64,000 nucleotides of DNA from Odiellus spinosus (GCA_963920705.1 OY987234.1:23517794-23581793), one strand, 5' to 3'. Numbered from the stretch's first letter, positions 1 through 10,576 are shown. Notes: a model not told the origin generated them from the letters alone. Translations and numbers: made by a program.

Positions 1-227
1 TTTCGAACGAAGAAAGGAAGGGAATCGCGGGGCCGGGAAACGTTACATTATCTATTGTCTTTAGGTTTTCCCGGTTTCTATCGGGTCCGTCCATCATTCA
101 GTCAACCCGGGCGAATCGCGTCAATGGAGGAACCGCTTTGTATTAAAAGATAGTTTCGGGGATTGGACATCTTCCCCTTCTTTAACTAAATAGTGTTGCC
201 GACAAAGGGCGATAGGGTTATACTTAC
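1..227 (-). other. Partial intron 12
   Basis: This stretch follows the GTAAGT donor of exon 12. No cysteine-rich reading frame or further exon is visible, and the next laminin EGF exon must lie outside the window. Confidence 0.75.
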
Positions 228-275
228 GAGCGCAGCCGTTGTTGCCGTCCGCTATCTTGTGCAAACCCCAGTAAC
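228..275 (-). CDS. agrn: Agrin-like exon 12: end of laminin-type EGF domain (gene continues)
   Basis: A 48-bp micro-exon with an ATATTAG acceptor and a consensus GTAAGT donor, phase 1 at both ends. It encodes YWGLHKIADGNNGCA, which joins CEPG of exon 11 to give the typical laminin EGF ending CEPG-(Y/F)W-GL-x8-GC. It was found by searching for that ending. A smaller reading that starts at a closer AG (GATAG) is also in phase but would drop the conserved W-G-L. The donor leaves phase 1, so the next exon lies beyond position 1. Confidence 0.85.
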
Positions 276-406
276 CTAATATTGGCATCGTGTCGCGCCG
301 GATGAGATGGACAAACGGAGAGAGAGAGAAAGAGAGAGATAGCGATGAAAAATGGCTTTAAATTGTTTAATATTTAAATGGAATGAACGAATGAACGCGC
401 TTATAC

Positions 407-520
407 CCGGTTCGCAACGGTCGCATCTCGGACCCCCGACTCCCGTCCGGCAGTGGCATTGCTTGGAAACGGGGTCGCACGTCTCTCCGATTGAACCCAA
501 ACGATTGCAAAGACAGTCGC
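407..520 (-). CDS. agrn: Agrin-like exon 11: laminin-type EGF domain, main part
   Basis: This 114-bp exon (acceptor TTCGCAG, donor GTATAA, phase 1 at both ends) encodes [19 protein letters not shown], then [20 protein letters not shown]. This is the laminin-type EGF signature: C-x-C-N, GS-x-G-x2-C, Q-C-x-C and GV-x-G-x2-C-x2-C-x-PG. It contains eight cysteines minus those of the final loop, which lies in exon 12. Its position after the follistatin array is what identifies the gene as agrin rather than a follistatin or SPARC relative. Confidence 0.92.
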
Positions 521-1739
521 CTGCGAAGAACCGACAACGATCACGCCAGAGTAGAAACCAATAGGTTATTTTAATAATAACTCGCTCGGCCGAATCCCGA
601 AATTGATTTAATTAGGAGGATTGGTAGGCCTAGATCCGAAACAGTTTTAGCTCTAGCGTAATCCTCGAATGGCGAGGCTCGTTTTGAACATTGGCGTTAT
701 TCTTGAAATCGTCTTTTGTCTTTATTACTGAAACTATCTCTCTGTATATTTCAATATTCATTATTTTTCCCCGGGCTTTGATTTCGAGTGTTAAATCTCT
801 ATAAGGCTTTCCTCCTCCTCGCTTTTAGTCGCGCGCTGCCCAAGTACTTCTCGGTTTAGTCGTCTTTCTTAGCTCTAGCTCGGCGTTATTATTAATAATT
901 GTTTAAAAGTCGTCGACCCGCTGGCTTACTGGGGCATCCGGCGTTAGTCGTTCCTAAAGCCGCCGTGAATCCGTCCGGACAACATCCAAATTCGCTTTCC
1001 ACGCATTCCCGAGCTTCGGCTCCTTCCAGTTATAGATTAGCGGCGAAGGAGTTAAGACGGACCAAATACGTTAATATTAATTACCGGTAATCCCTTAAAG
1101 CGAGGCTAAACTGTGCTCTCCTCCTTCTAATACCACCGGGAGATTAACGTCGTACAACTGGAGAACGAGGGAGGATAGCGGGTATAATTCAGCCTCGCTT
1201 CGTCGATAAGCTATACGTATACGCTTCCGAATGTATAGTTAGGAATCGAGTGTTCGGAGTTTGTAAAAGTTTTACGAATATTATCCATTCGCTTAAAGAC
1301 CTAGGATTTCTTCCGCCCGTCACCTTCCTGTTTCACAGGAAGTGGGCTCGCCTTCCGAGCTTCCCCGTGGGTAGCGAGGCGAGAGAAAGCCTGGAGCGCG
1401 AGTTTGCTTCCAGGGTGACAGGCGCGAGTAATCCTAGGCCTTTATAACATCGACTAACAATCGTTAACTCCGTTTTAATCCCAAAATGGCGACTAATCCC
1501 GATTATACGCTACGATAACGATTTAAAAATAGATTTTCCTCAAAATTAGAAATAAAAATTTCAACCTAAAAGCTCGGGTTTATCTTTTTATTTTCATGGA
1601 ATTATTTTTTGTATATTCGAATTTTAAGTCGCGAACGATTAATCGGAAAATGAAATTGTATAAATAAATCGAAAAAAGCGCTAAACTATTTTCCGAAGAA
1701 GCCAGTAAGGAGGGTTATCTATGATACGCGCGGGCGTAC
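521..1739 (-). other. Intron 10 (1219 bp)
   Basis: This intron separates the lustrin-like exon from the laminin EGF exon. I see no further cysteine-rich coding piece on either strand, and no mobile element that I can name. Confidence 0.7.
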
Positions 1740-1904
1740 CTTTGCTTCCATCCTCTCGGCAACATTTGGCGAAAGACGAAGACTTGTGGCAATAACTGTC
1801 CGCCGGACAAGGCCGCGATTTCTCCCCTTCTCCGCAATAATATTCGATCCCCGTGTTGGGGTCTCTTAAAGGCCGGTCGCCGTCGCAAGGCGTCACTTTG
1901 GGCT
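1740..1904 (-). CDS. agrn: Agrin-like exon 10: lustrin-type six-cysteine module
   Basis: The 165-bp exon is phase 1 at both ends. Its acceptor is CTTTCCAAG after a strong pyrimidine tract, and its donor is GTACGC. It encodes KPKVTPCDGDRPLRDPNTG, then a Tyr-Tyr-Cys, CPADSYCHKSSS and AKCCRED. The pattern of a Cys, a conserved RPLRD, then CP-x4-C and a terminal Cys-Cys pair resembles the lustrin cysteine-rich repeat found in molluscan shell and nematode secreted proteins. This module is not part of vertebrate agrin. Phase and open frame support it as a real exon of this gene, but it might be alternatively spliced. The family assignment is by eye. Confidence 0.75.
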
Positions 1905-1942
1905 CTTGGAAAGGGGATGGCGACGGAAGGAAAGATCAGACG

Positions 1943-1995
<53 letters not shown>

Positions 1996-2538
1996 GATGG
2001 GGAGAGAAAGAAGAAAAAAGAAAAACAAAACTGCAATCGATAACGACTCGATACGGACCAAGAAAATATATATTGTCTCGTTGCTTCCCGCACGACGCCA
2101 ATTTCGGTTTCACCCTGGAAGTTTATTCCCAGGTTTTATACGATTAGAACGCGTAGTATACGGCGCTGGGATACCCCGCCTAAATCACGCCTGCTCAAAT
2201 TAATCTCAACAAGTTTTAGAATTTAATCGCGAGACATTGAAAACTTAAATCTTGCTCCGTCAATAACGCTCCAAATTGGAACGGAATTCCACCAAATAGA
2301 CGAAATGAAACAAGCGGAAGTTGACCTGTGACGCGGTTCGCTTCAATTCGGGTTCCTCGGGAACGAAGCTTGGAGCTTCGCTTAGAACTGGAGAAACCCG
2401 AAGAATCTAGCTCTCTCGCTCCATGGCGTTATTAAGGCCTTTCCAATCTCGTTTCCCCCCTCTATATATTTTGTGTCGGTGGTGGTGGGTTTTCGGTATA
2501 ATCATTATAAGAGAATTATGTTTGGGTGGTGGTCTTAC
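1905..2538 (-). other. Intron 9 (634 bp) with GA microsatellite
   Basis: The intron between follistatin domain 7 and the lustrin-like exon. On the gene's strand the microsatellite at 1947-1994 reads as a CT tract. It lies only about 45 bases upstream of the exon 10 acceptor and may add to its pyrimidine tract. Confidence 0.75.
1947..1994. repeat. (GA)n microsatellite, about 24 units
   Basis: An uninterrupted GA dinucleotide run of about 48 bases. Arg-Glu repeat reading frames crossing it are artefacts of the repeat. Confidence 0.95.
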
Positions 2539-2757
2539 TATCGCATCCGTCGATGTGGACGATTCGTATCATCTTCTGTTGCTGGCAAGACTCCTCTCTC
2601 AACTTGCACTCGTTGGAGTAGAGTTTCCCGTCGGAGCCGCACACCGGGTCCGTTAGTCGCTCGCACTGGAAATGGCAAACGCAGTGAGAAAGCCCTTCCG
2701 AATCCACGTCGCAAATTCCTCCGAAACGACAAATGGCGTCTTTGCAAGCTCGGCTAT
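2539..2757 (-). CDS. agrn: Agrin-like exon 9: follistatin domain 7
   Basis: This 219-bp exon, phase 1 at both ends, has a TCTACAG acceptor and GTAAGA donor. It encodes DSRACKDAICRFGGIC, the Kazal core DPVCGSDGKLYSNEC and the final Cys in HIDGCD. Ten cysteines make it the seventh and last follistatin module before the laminin-type region. Vertebrate agrins usually have eight before the laminin EGF pair, so the count is one lower here. Confidence 0.9.
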
Positions 2758-3124
2758 CTGTAGAAGCGCGCGTCAAAGACGACCGACAATTAAGAAAACC
2801 GGAACTCTAGATCGAAGCGTAAATGGGATTTATTTGGAAAAGTTTTTAAGCCTTTTAAAGTTTTTTTTTTATCCCGGCTCGGAAGAAACTTAAGCCTATT
2901 GATAGGATCAAAATGTCGGCTTTAAAGGACGTGTCTCCGGTATAAGTTGACGTTCGCTTTTAATAGCGACGAACTACGTCGAAATAGGCCTTCCAAAAAA
3001 TATTGAAGCGCCCGAAAGAATATAATTATTCCCGTTTTATATTACGAGGTCAAAATAGACGTTAACTCGTAACGAGTAGGTTTTGTAGGTTTTGTGTGGG
3101 AGGGATTATAGGCGTTTACGTTAC

Positions 3125-3251
3125 CAATATGAACTCCAGCCACGTCGGTGCATTCTCCGTAGAACAAAGCGCTGAATTCGTCGTTTTTGTAACAAGAGGC
3201 TTTTCTCATTTCGCATTCGTTGGCGTAGGTTGACCCGTCGCTCGCGCAAAC
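3125..3251 (-). CDS. agrn: Agrin-like exon 8: second half of follistatin domain 6
   Basis: The exon is 127 bp, phase 0 to phase 1, with a CGTAAG acceptor and GTAACG donor. It starts VCASDGSTYANEC and continues through MRKASCYKNDEFSALFYGEC, completing domain 6, followed by the linker TDVAGVHI. It carries no long reading frame of its own and was located from the missing Kazal core. The join with exon 7 gives TYEPVCASDG, which is canonical. Confidence 0.85.
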
Positions 3252-3607
3252 CTTACGATAAACAAAGACGTTACAATCATTCGTGTAGGCGTCTAGAAAA
3301 CGAAATTGCTCGGAGTCGGATCGCCCAACTCCTTCTTATCTTCCGCTATTTTACTATCATTTATTCGGATATTTTATTTTCCGATTAATCGTTCGCCATT
3401 CGTAAATTCGAATAATAGTTAAACGGATCCGTTACATTTCTCAAGCTTTAAAAGTAACTCGAATCCAAACGTTATAACGTATTGGATAAGAATTATTTCG
3501 TTATTTTATTTGCCGAATATAATTCGTTAGACGGCTATCCAATTAATAAAACTCGTACGAACTCCGAACACCGAAATTGGAAATAAAAAAGTGACGTCAT
3601 AGCGTAC

Positions 3608-3699
3608 CGGTTCGTATGTCTCTGGGCATTCTTTCGGGCAGACACACCGACCGTTTTCGCAGCGAGCTTTGTACTTGCAATGGACGTTTTGACACAGAT
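3608..3699 (-). CDS. agrn: Agrin-like exon 7: first half of follistatin domain 6
   Basis: This 92-bp exon begins in phase 1 after CCGTCAG and ends in phase 0 at a GTACGC donor. It encodes DLCQNVHCKYKARCENGRC, then VCPKECPETYEP. These are the six N-terminal cysteines of the sixth follistatin module. The loop between the third and fourth cysteines is very short (ENGR), unlike the long acidic loop in domain 5. Confidence 0.87.
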
Positions 3700-4005
3700 C
3701 TGACGGGCCACGTTGCGCCGCGATAATAAGAATCACCAAAAACAATTCGAAAAAATCGTCATTTTTAATATATATTATTTATTCCGACTTATTCCCGCGC
3801 TAAAATTTGAATGAAAACTATTCCGCTTAATTTTTTCCCGTTTTTTTCCCTGTCTCATCTCAAATTCCCCGATTCTCCAAGTTTTTATCGCGTTTTTTCG
3901 CTTATATTGACGGGCGAAATCGATTAATTATATTAAACCTTTTAAACTACAAATTGTACGTAATTTGGGGGAAAAAAGTCGTTGAAAAAAAGTTTAGTGG
4001 GTTAC

Positions 4006-4120
4006 CGCAAGGTCCTTGGGAAGCGACGATTATGTTGAGCTGTCGCTTGCAAGCGGCCACTTTGAGGGAACACTCGTTGGGGTAGGTGATGGCGTCGTTG
4101 CCACAAACTGGAGCTTCGTG
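4006..4120 (-). CDS. agrn: Agrin-like exon 6: second half of follistatin domain 5
   Basis: The exon is 115 bp, phase 0 at the start (GGCGAAG acceptor) and phase 1 at the end (GTAACC donor). It reads HEAPVCGNDAITYPNEC and continues to SQGPCG, giving the four C-terminal cysteines of the Kazal core of domain 5. The join with exon 5 yields SCDKHEAPVC, with normal cysteine spacing. The intron between the two halves is 1262 bp. Confidence 0.88.
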
Positions 4121-5382
4121 CTTCGCCCATCACCGAGAAACAATACGAAAAAAAAACAAAGAAACCCGCTCAATGATCATTGGCGATTGGGACGCGTTTA
4201 GTTCCCAAACGAGCCAATGGAAATCGATGCTCTATGGTCACGTGGCTATTGTACAGCCTCTCTATCTCTCTACCACCAGAGATAAGGGCGCTTTCGCGCG
4301 GGTTTTTCCCTAAAAGTACTTAATCTAAAAAGCGAATTACCTTTACTTAGAAAATGATCGTACTTTTTAAATGGAAATTTTTTAAGCCCAAATTTCATCC
4401 CCCTCTTTTGTTGTCTTTTCTTCTCCTTTCTAACTTGGTTCGCGATGTCCCTGGGAATAAAGCTATACAGGCTTTATAAATATCCCCGAATGCCGAAACA
4501 AAAGCGCCCTTTTCAATCCGTAAGATCTTTCAACCTATACTTGCACCATTGGCCGCGTCTCCTCGCCAATTATAATTATTTCCCCACGAATGAAAGGAAA
4601 AATTTCTATACTAAGATAAAGGGGCCGTTCATCTAAAATCCGTTACTTTTTCCAGCGCGAATAAGTTTCTTCCCGCCCACGTCTTTTCTTTCGGTTTCCG
4701 CGCGACCTTAATGACAGTCCGAGGCCCATTTTCGGTATTTCATCGCCACCCGAATACTCGGCAAACCTTTAAACTATAGACACGCGACTGCCACTCGATT
4801 CGGGCCACTTAGAAAATTGATTTCGCGTCAATTTAATTCGCCCGTGACGTCGGTTTTACTTAATTTCAAAGCGCTCCCTTAGAATAACCGAAGAAAAAAC
4901 GGCGCGCCCAAAGAGGGAAAAATCTTCTAATTTGGGCAAAAATTGCGACAGAATTTGACCGAAGGAAATAACTGTAATTCAATTCGAAGCGGTCGAAAAG
5001 CATTTTTAATTTTGGTCCGCTTCCGTTCAGTTTAATTCATTCGGTCTATTTCATCGTGAATTCTGTTCGCAATTTCTAAATACGGAACATTTTGAATGAA
5101 AAGGGTTTTCTCCTCGGGCGCCCATTTCTTCGTTTATTACGAGGGATCGCGTTCCTATAGAAAGTATATAAATCATTTTTCAATTTGTTTCGGTGATTGA
5201 TGGCGCGAGATGAATTGAAACGAGGACAGCCGGTTGGTGGCGGGTCAAAGGTCGAACGCGCGCCTTCCTTCTATGATTAGTTTAAACTCGAAATGATTTC
5301 ATTACTTCGTGAAGCGGTTTCCTTATAGGGGGAAGTACTATCTGTCTATATAGATAAAGGTGGTCGGGGTTGTACGCCATAC
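4121..5382 (-). other. Intron 5 (1262 bp, phase 0)
   Basis: This intron splits follistatin domain 5 just before its Kazal core. It holds one copy of a dispersed repeat around 4776-4804 (see that entry). No coding piece is visible. Confidence 0.75.
4776..4804 (+). repeat. Dispersed repeat containing CCACTCGATTCGGGCC, copy 1
   Basis: The sequence TATAGACACGCGACTGCCAC leads directly into CTCGATTCGGGCC. Closely related copies occur at 22803-22843, 52421-52436 and 57803-57818, with a diverged one near 32970-33001. Several share an upstream TATAGACACGCGACT-like lead. The family is unknown to me; a short SINE or MITE fragment is possible. Confidence 0.55.
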
Positions 5383-5489
5383 CTTATCGCAGGACGTCGG
5401 GCAAACGCATTTGGCTTTTTCCTCCTCTCGTGTTCCTTCGGCCGTTTCGCAAATGGCGTAGAAATCACATCGCTTACTGCCGCATCCAC
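5383..5489 (-). CDS. agrn: Agrin-like exon 5: first half of follistatin domain 5
   Basis: This 107-bp exon has an AATAG acceptor (phase 1) and a GTATGG donor (phase 0). It reads SGCGSKRCDFYAIC, then a charged loop rich in Glu, then KCVCPTSCDK. It supplies the six N-terminal cysteines of the fifth follistatin module and stops just before the Kazal core. It has no long reading frame of its own and was found by looking for the missing half-domain. Domain 5 is one of only two in the array that is split by an intron. Confidence 0.85.
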
Positions 5490-5634
5490 CTATTACGGAT
5501 GAAATAGAAATAAGAAGAGTATTATCCGTTAGCTTATAGTTCTAAGAGATATTCGATCGTTAAACGGCCGAGTTGGACGCCATTCCTCGTTAATTAGACT
5601 TTTAATACTAGGAAATAATTGGGTGGAGACTTAC

Positions 5635-5847
5635 TGCACAGCCCTTCGCTCTTGACGCTGATTTCTTTGGCCGTCAAACAAGATTCTCGTCTCAGTTTGC
5701 ATTCGTTGGTGTAAGAAACGGCGTCCGTGCCGCAAACGGGAAGGAATTCCTCCGAGCAACTCGGACATTCGCAAACGGCTTGACCGCGGCTCACGACGCA
5801 CACCGCTCCGAAGGTGCACTCTTTGCCCACGCACGGACCTTCTTCTC
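5635..5847 (-). CDS. agrn: Agrin-like exon 4: follistatin domain 4
   Basis: The exon is 213 bp, phase 1 at both ends, with an AAATAG acceptor and a consensus GTAAGT donor. It encodes a follistatin module starting GEEGPCVGKECTFGAVC, with Kazal core PVCGTDAVSYTNEC and final Cys in SEGLC. Ten cysteines. The usual GSDG of the core is GTDA here, so the second Gly is replaced, a tolerated change in Kazal folds. Confidence 0.9.
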
Positions 5848-6459
5848 CTATTTACGGAAACGCTTAAATTGAAAAATACCACCTCCCCGAAGGGTCTAAC
5901 CTAATAACCCAACCCGAAATATTGTTCAATAAGATATAAAGAGGTTCCCTTAAAACGAGGTTCTTCGTTGGAAGGAATGGGATTATAGATCGGGAGACGG
6001 AACTCGCGGGTGATTAATTCCCTTACGAGTTTGATTGATGGCGAAAAGTGGCCCGGGATAAAATTGAGCGCCAATACGAGCTAGCTAATGATACCAATCG
6101 AGTAAATATTTGACCTTATCTTTAAAAAAAAATCCAACAGAGGGAGAGGCAGAGACGAGATACCCCCCTAGACCGTATAAGCTTAACATTTTTCGGTCAT
6201 TTGAGCTTAAGAAGTATCTTTTTTGGTGGAACGAAGCGCGAACTGTAAATAATGTCTTTGCGGTTGTAGATGTTCTTTGGTTCCCTTATACCCAAGCTCG
6301 TGGTCTTAGGGTCTACGTACCTCTCATTTCTAGGTACGATTTAATTTATGGGGAGGGGGGGATAAATGTAATCTAGCCAAATTGCGCGGGTTTTGAATTG
6401 ACCCCGTGGGCTGGTCGCGTAAGGGAGAAATAAAGGGCGATAAAGAAGTTGTTATTTAC
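5848..6459 (-). other. Intron 3 (612 bp)
   Basis: The intron between follistatin domains 3 and 4. It has no recognised element. Intron 4 (5490-5634, 145 bp) and intron 2 (6697-6976, 280 bp) are likewise plain. Confidence 0.7.
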
Positions 6460-6696
6460 CGCAAGCTCCTCTAAAAGCGACGGTGATGGTTATTTTCTTG
6501 ACGCAAGAGTACCTTCTGAGTTCGCATTCGCTGTCGTAGGTTTTTCCGTCGGAAGCGCAAACTGGTCTCATGACGGGTTCGCAAGGGGGAGGGCACAAAC
6601 AGGTCGGCATGCCGTAACGGTCGATGTCGCAATCTTCTCCCGGACCGCAATGCAGATTTTCGCACGGATTCTCCCCTTTCGACAACAACCCGAACG
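6460..6696 (-). CDS. agrn: Agrin-like exon 3: follistatin domain 3
   Basis: This 237-bp exon, phase 1 at both ends, encodes a ten-cysteine follistatin module that includes PCENLHCGPGEDC and the Kazal core PVCASDGKTYDSEC, ending RGACG at a GTAAAT donor. The chosen acceptor is TTATTAG, with exon base 1 at 6696, giving a short linker AFGLLSKGEN. A second AG in the same phase lies 20-odd bases downstream (exon starting GGGAGAATCC) and would shorten the linker without changing the domain. The first site has the more T-rich upstream region. It lies 280 bp downstream of exon 2. Confidence 0.87.
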
Positions 6697-6976
6697 CTAA
6701 TAACGTTCAATTAATTATAGACTACGAATATAATATTTTATTAGATCGACTTAATGGGTGACCCCCATTCTTATTCCTTTAGTTTGACCGTCATCTCGGT
6801 AACGGAGCTGTAATAAGTTTAGCTCCCTACGCGAAGAGATAGCTCTCTTCAGCCTCAGTGTAAATTGAATCTCGTTTAATTTGGCTCGATCTTGGTCTTC
6901 CTAACCAAGTTTCCCCATTCTCTTTCGTTTCAGAACTGGCTTCTAATACAATAGGGATGTCTAACGGGTGACTCAC

Positions 6977-7192
6977 CCGTGGCGCAATCGCCGCTGTAAA
7001 TGATCCTGAGACTTCGTCTGGATTTGCAAGCTTCGACTCTCAAGGCGCATTCGTTGCTGTACGTTTTCCCGTCCGATCCGCAGACCGGTCTGACCTCGGA
7101 CGAGCAAATGGCGTTGCATCGACAGATTGGACTTCGATTATCGTCCATTTGACAGACCTGCGACGCCGGACATTGGATTCCGTCGCACGGAT
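6977..7192 (-). CDS. agrn: Agrin-like exon 2: follistatin domain 2
   Basis: The exon starts after a TCGCAG acceptor and ends at a GTGAGT donor, phase 1 on both sides, 216 bp. It begins DPCDGIQCP, so the codon for the first Asp spans the 45.6-kb intron. One complete follistatin module is encoded: five N-terminal cysteines, then the Kazal core with PVCGSDGKTYSNEC and a final Cys in YSGDC. Ten cysteines in total. The short tail CATG after the last Cys links to the next module. Modules of this type in agrin are non-inhibitory or weakly inhibitory Kazal folds that act mainly as spacers; that role is inferred from the family. Confidence 0.9.
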
Positions 7193-8237
7193 CTGCGATT
7201 ACGAAAGACCAAATGGGTGAGTGGCGAAAATAACCTTTTCTTACCACACTAGTTACCTATAACAATACGTGGGCCGAAATAAAGATAGGCTTATAGAGTT
7301 AATCCGAGTAATTAACGTAAGGATTAAGTGGGAAGAAAAAGAGGTTTTACGAAGCGTATCCTAAATATTTAAAAATATTCGCGAAACAAATAGAAAGCGA
7401 ATTTAGCAAGACCTATTAAATGTGAAATTGTAAAGTTTCCCTCAACCTTGGAAGCGACAAAAATTGGAGTTAAATAGAGCCACGCAGTTTCTGCGGGAAA
7501 TGTAACAGTTTTTCGAGGTTGGGACCGAATTATTGTCTATTATCAGATCGAGCGAATCAAAAATTGTCTCGCTTATATAAAATGCTATTCTCCGTTCTTT
7601 TTCCGGATTACCAGTATAACGGCGTAACCCCCCCCCCCTTTTTTTTTTGTAAACTAAATCCCAAGCTGTAATCCTATATTCATTTCCTGCCAGTTGTGAG
7701 GCTTATAGTTTTCGTATATGAAACTCCGAGTCTAAAAATTTCTCGATATCCATTTTTTTTTTACGTATTATACGGTATCTATTCTTCGGTAAACTGTATT
7801 CTTCTCGGGAGATATCCATCATCTCCCGATCAAGACTATATCTTTCTTCTTCTTCTTCTTGTCTTGATCGTAAAAACTTTGACGCTTCATATTTTATCGT
7901 CTCGTTGGCCCTAAATCGATTTTTGTCCCATAGTCTAGGCGAGACCCTTTTACCAAGTCCGTGTCATTTTGAGAGTTCATCGACTATACGAAGGGGGGGG
8001 GGTCCCCCCTTAATTCCGATCTCTGACGTCGAGGAAACGCGACCCCGGCTTATCTTTATAAACGCTGAAATATTTGACCGCGCCAGATTCTTATTTTCTT
8101 TCTTTCCCTTTATCGCGAATTGGGAGGATTTCAAGTGAGGGTGAAACCGGAAAATATCGTTTTTGTTTTTTGTTCCGCGGTGGGAAGGTCATTTCCTTAA
8201 AGGGAGGGTGTCACCGCTTTTTCACCATATTCCGAAT

Positions 8238-8292
8238 ATAGCCGCGTTCGTACTAGGCAGCTTGGAATCGATTTAAACCATTTCGGCTGCCT
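8238..8292 (+). repeat. Partial copy of dispersed repeat (GCCGCGTTCGTACTAGGCAG end)
   Basis: It begins GCCGCGTTCGTACTAGGCAG and continues CTTGGAATCGATTTAAACC. The same end occurs at 51273 (same strand) and, reversed, at 10576. Only the first 50-odd bases match, so the copy is truncated; it is followed by GGCTGCCT, which can fold back on AGGCAG. Confidence 0.6.
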
Positions 8293-10300
8293 CTAGTTCC
8301 CTTTTCTGTTTTTATGTTTTTTTTTTCGGTTTTAAATTTACGAAAAGCGAGTGGAAAAAGTGTATGGAAGGCATTTTTTCATAGTTGTTAATTTTTAATT
8401 TTCGCGAAACATCGGGGCGCTATAGATGAATTTGAGGCGAGATCCCCGATTCTACTTTAAGCGTGTCTCGTTTTATTTTGAAATTGGAGTAGGTACTCGC
8501 TTGTAGGGCGAGGGGAGCTAGGAAAGCGACGCGTCTCGTCGAAGGCCGGAATGGCAAAAAATTGTCGCTTCTACTAAAATTCTGATTAAATCGGTGTCAA
8601 GCGCGGGGTGATAGATGAGGCTATTATAATACGGCGGCCCGTTTTTATACCCCTGAACTCGTCGGCGTAGGGACCCGTGAAATGTACCAGCCCCGTCCAC
8701 TTATCCCCACTCTAACGCTGATTTATTTCTTTAAAAAAAGGGGGGGCGGGCGGTTGTAGGTTTAATAACCAAGCGAAAAGGCTTTTTTTTTCCGCCGATA
8801 TGATTTTTATTTTATCTATTTTTATTATAATTCTAAAAGTCAAAGATTTCATTTTTCCTCAAACGTGTCAAACTCGAATAGTTGGCGTAAATTTTAATTA
8901 AATTTTATTTAAGTTTTCGTCGGACTTTTGGTTTTCTCCACTTTTAGTTTTTGAGGAATATTTTCTATTCATTTTTCGAATTCGAAACTTTAATTTTAAA
9001 CTTTAAACGAAAAGGCGGCTTTTACTTTACCGTCGCGAAGAAATCGAAATAAATAAGAAGCCGTTCTCTCTAAAACTCGCTCTTCCTTCGTATTTCTTTC
9101 AAAGTTCAAAGATCTATAGGGAATAAAAATCCGAATTTTCCGAGAGGAAGCTCTAGATGAAACGAACGAGATATTTTTAGCTTTTCCTCCGCATTCGCGG
9201 TATACGCTCTTCTTGGTGTCCTTCTTTCGAGAGATTATAGCGCTCCTAAGGTCTAAACTTTGGGACAGCCACCAGTAAGAGGGGGGAGGGGGGCTAAATA
9301 TTATAATTTGGGTTTCCGTACCTTGGGGGGATCAGATAGGGTTGAATACGAGCTTTAGTAGCCGAGTTAAAAATCATAACGAACGAAGGTTCCTCGTCCT
9401 AATCTGATCCGTATATTCAAATTACTAAAATCTCTTCAGTTCGTTCTTCGTTAAACGTAACGAAAAAACCTTATAAGCTCTAATCTCTAAACCGTAGAAT
9501 AAAGCGTAGAATAATTAAATTAGGCGGTAGCTGCTGATTTTAGCAACAATTCAAAGCGATAGTGACCAAAAAGCGAGTTTTGACGTAAATAAAAACCCTC
9601 CTTTCTTATCAATTTTTAAAGTCCATCATTATTGACTCGCGGCTAATAGCTATCTAACGCGAGGATAATTTAGTCGATCCATCCGCTATTAATAGTTTAA
9701 GGTGTCACTCTCCTAGCACTCGCCATGGCGGACTTAACATTTTAGTTCCTCTTTAGTTTCGATAAAAAGCGAGACTGTTTTCGCCAAATATTCTATAGAA
9801 TATATTGAAACTACCCTTGTTTCTATAGTATTTTACCTCTCGAAGCATATTTTCCCTCCTGGAACTTGGCGAAGAGGTCGGAAGCTGAAGAGCGACTTAA
9901 AGGGGGAAAGGCTCGCTCGAGATGAAAGAGGCTAACGGAATAAAGCGAGTGTCCAGATCAGAGAGATAGATAAGACCAGAGAGAGAGAGGGAGAGGGGGG
10001 CGAGATGGAAAACGGAAATTTGCGTGTTGGCAGCGCCATTCCCGAACTCGGAGCCATCCTTTTAACCCTATAACAGCGTCTATTTCTACCAGCTGCGGGT
10101 CAACCTATAGCTACCTTCTCCTCATTTTTCATTATTTCTACCGAAATCGGTTAAAGTTTCGGTCTGAACCTCGAAAGCGCTTTTCAAACTGAACCTACGG
10201 CTTAAAGGGATTACGAAATAGCCCTCGCCCGATTTTATTAATTGGATAGATCTCCCGAAACCAATTCCCGTATTATCCTTTGGTCTAAAACTTAAGATAC

Positions 10301-10576
10301 TGTCACGCTAGCGTTTCTTAATCATCGATTTGAAACGGTCAAATCAAAGCGATCGATTCGTGATCGCCCGCCAGGAACCGTTTTAAGCGGCGCGCTTTAT
10401 ATTTCTAAATCGATTTATCGTAGCTTCGTCTATCGATAGATACGAAACCGCTGTCCGAAGCGATTTCGAGAAAGCGAATCAAATCGATTCGAGAATAGAC
10501 GTTGACCCGACTCCGGCGAGACGTTTCGAAAATGTTTAAGTCGATTCCGAGCTGCCTAGTACGAACGCGGCTTTAG
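10301..10576 (-). repeat. Dispersed MITE-like repeat, inverted copy (about 276 bp)
   Basis: Read on the minus strand it starts AAAGCCGCGTTCGTACTAGG and ends with CTAGCGTGACA. The copy at 51273-51433 has the same two ends (GCCGCGTTCGCACTAGGCAG and TTCTAGCGTGAC), with a shorter middle. The interior is rich in TCGATT and AATCGA words. No coding potential is visible. Confidence 0.6.

Larger units (their letters stand above)
2758..4005 (-). other. Introns 8, 7 and 6 (367, 356 and 306 bp)
   Basis: Three short introns lie at 2758-3124, 3252-3607 and 3700-4005, around exons 8 and 7. They are AT-rich and hold nothing else that I recognise. Confidence 0.75.
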
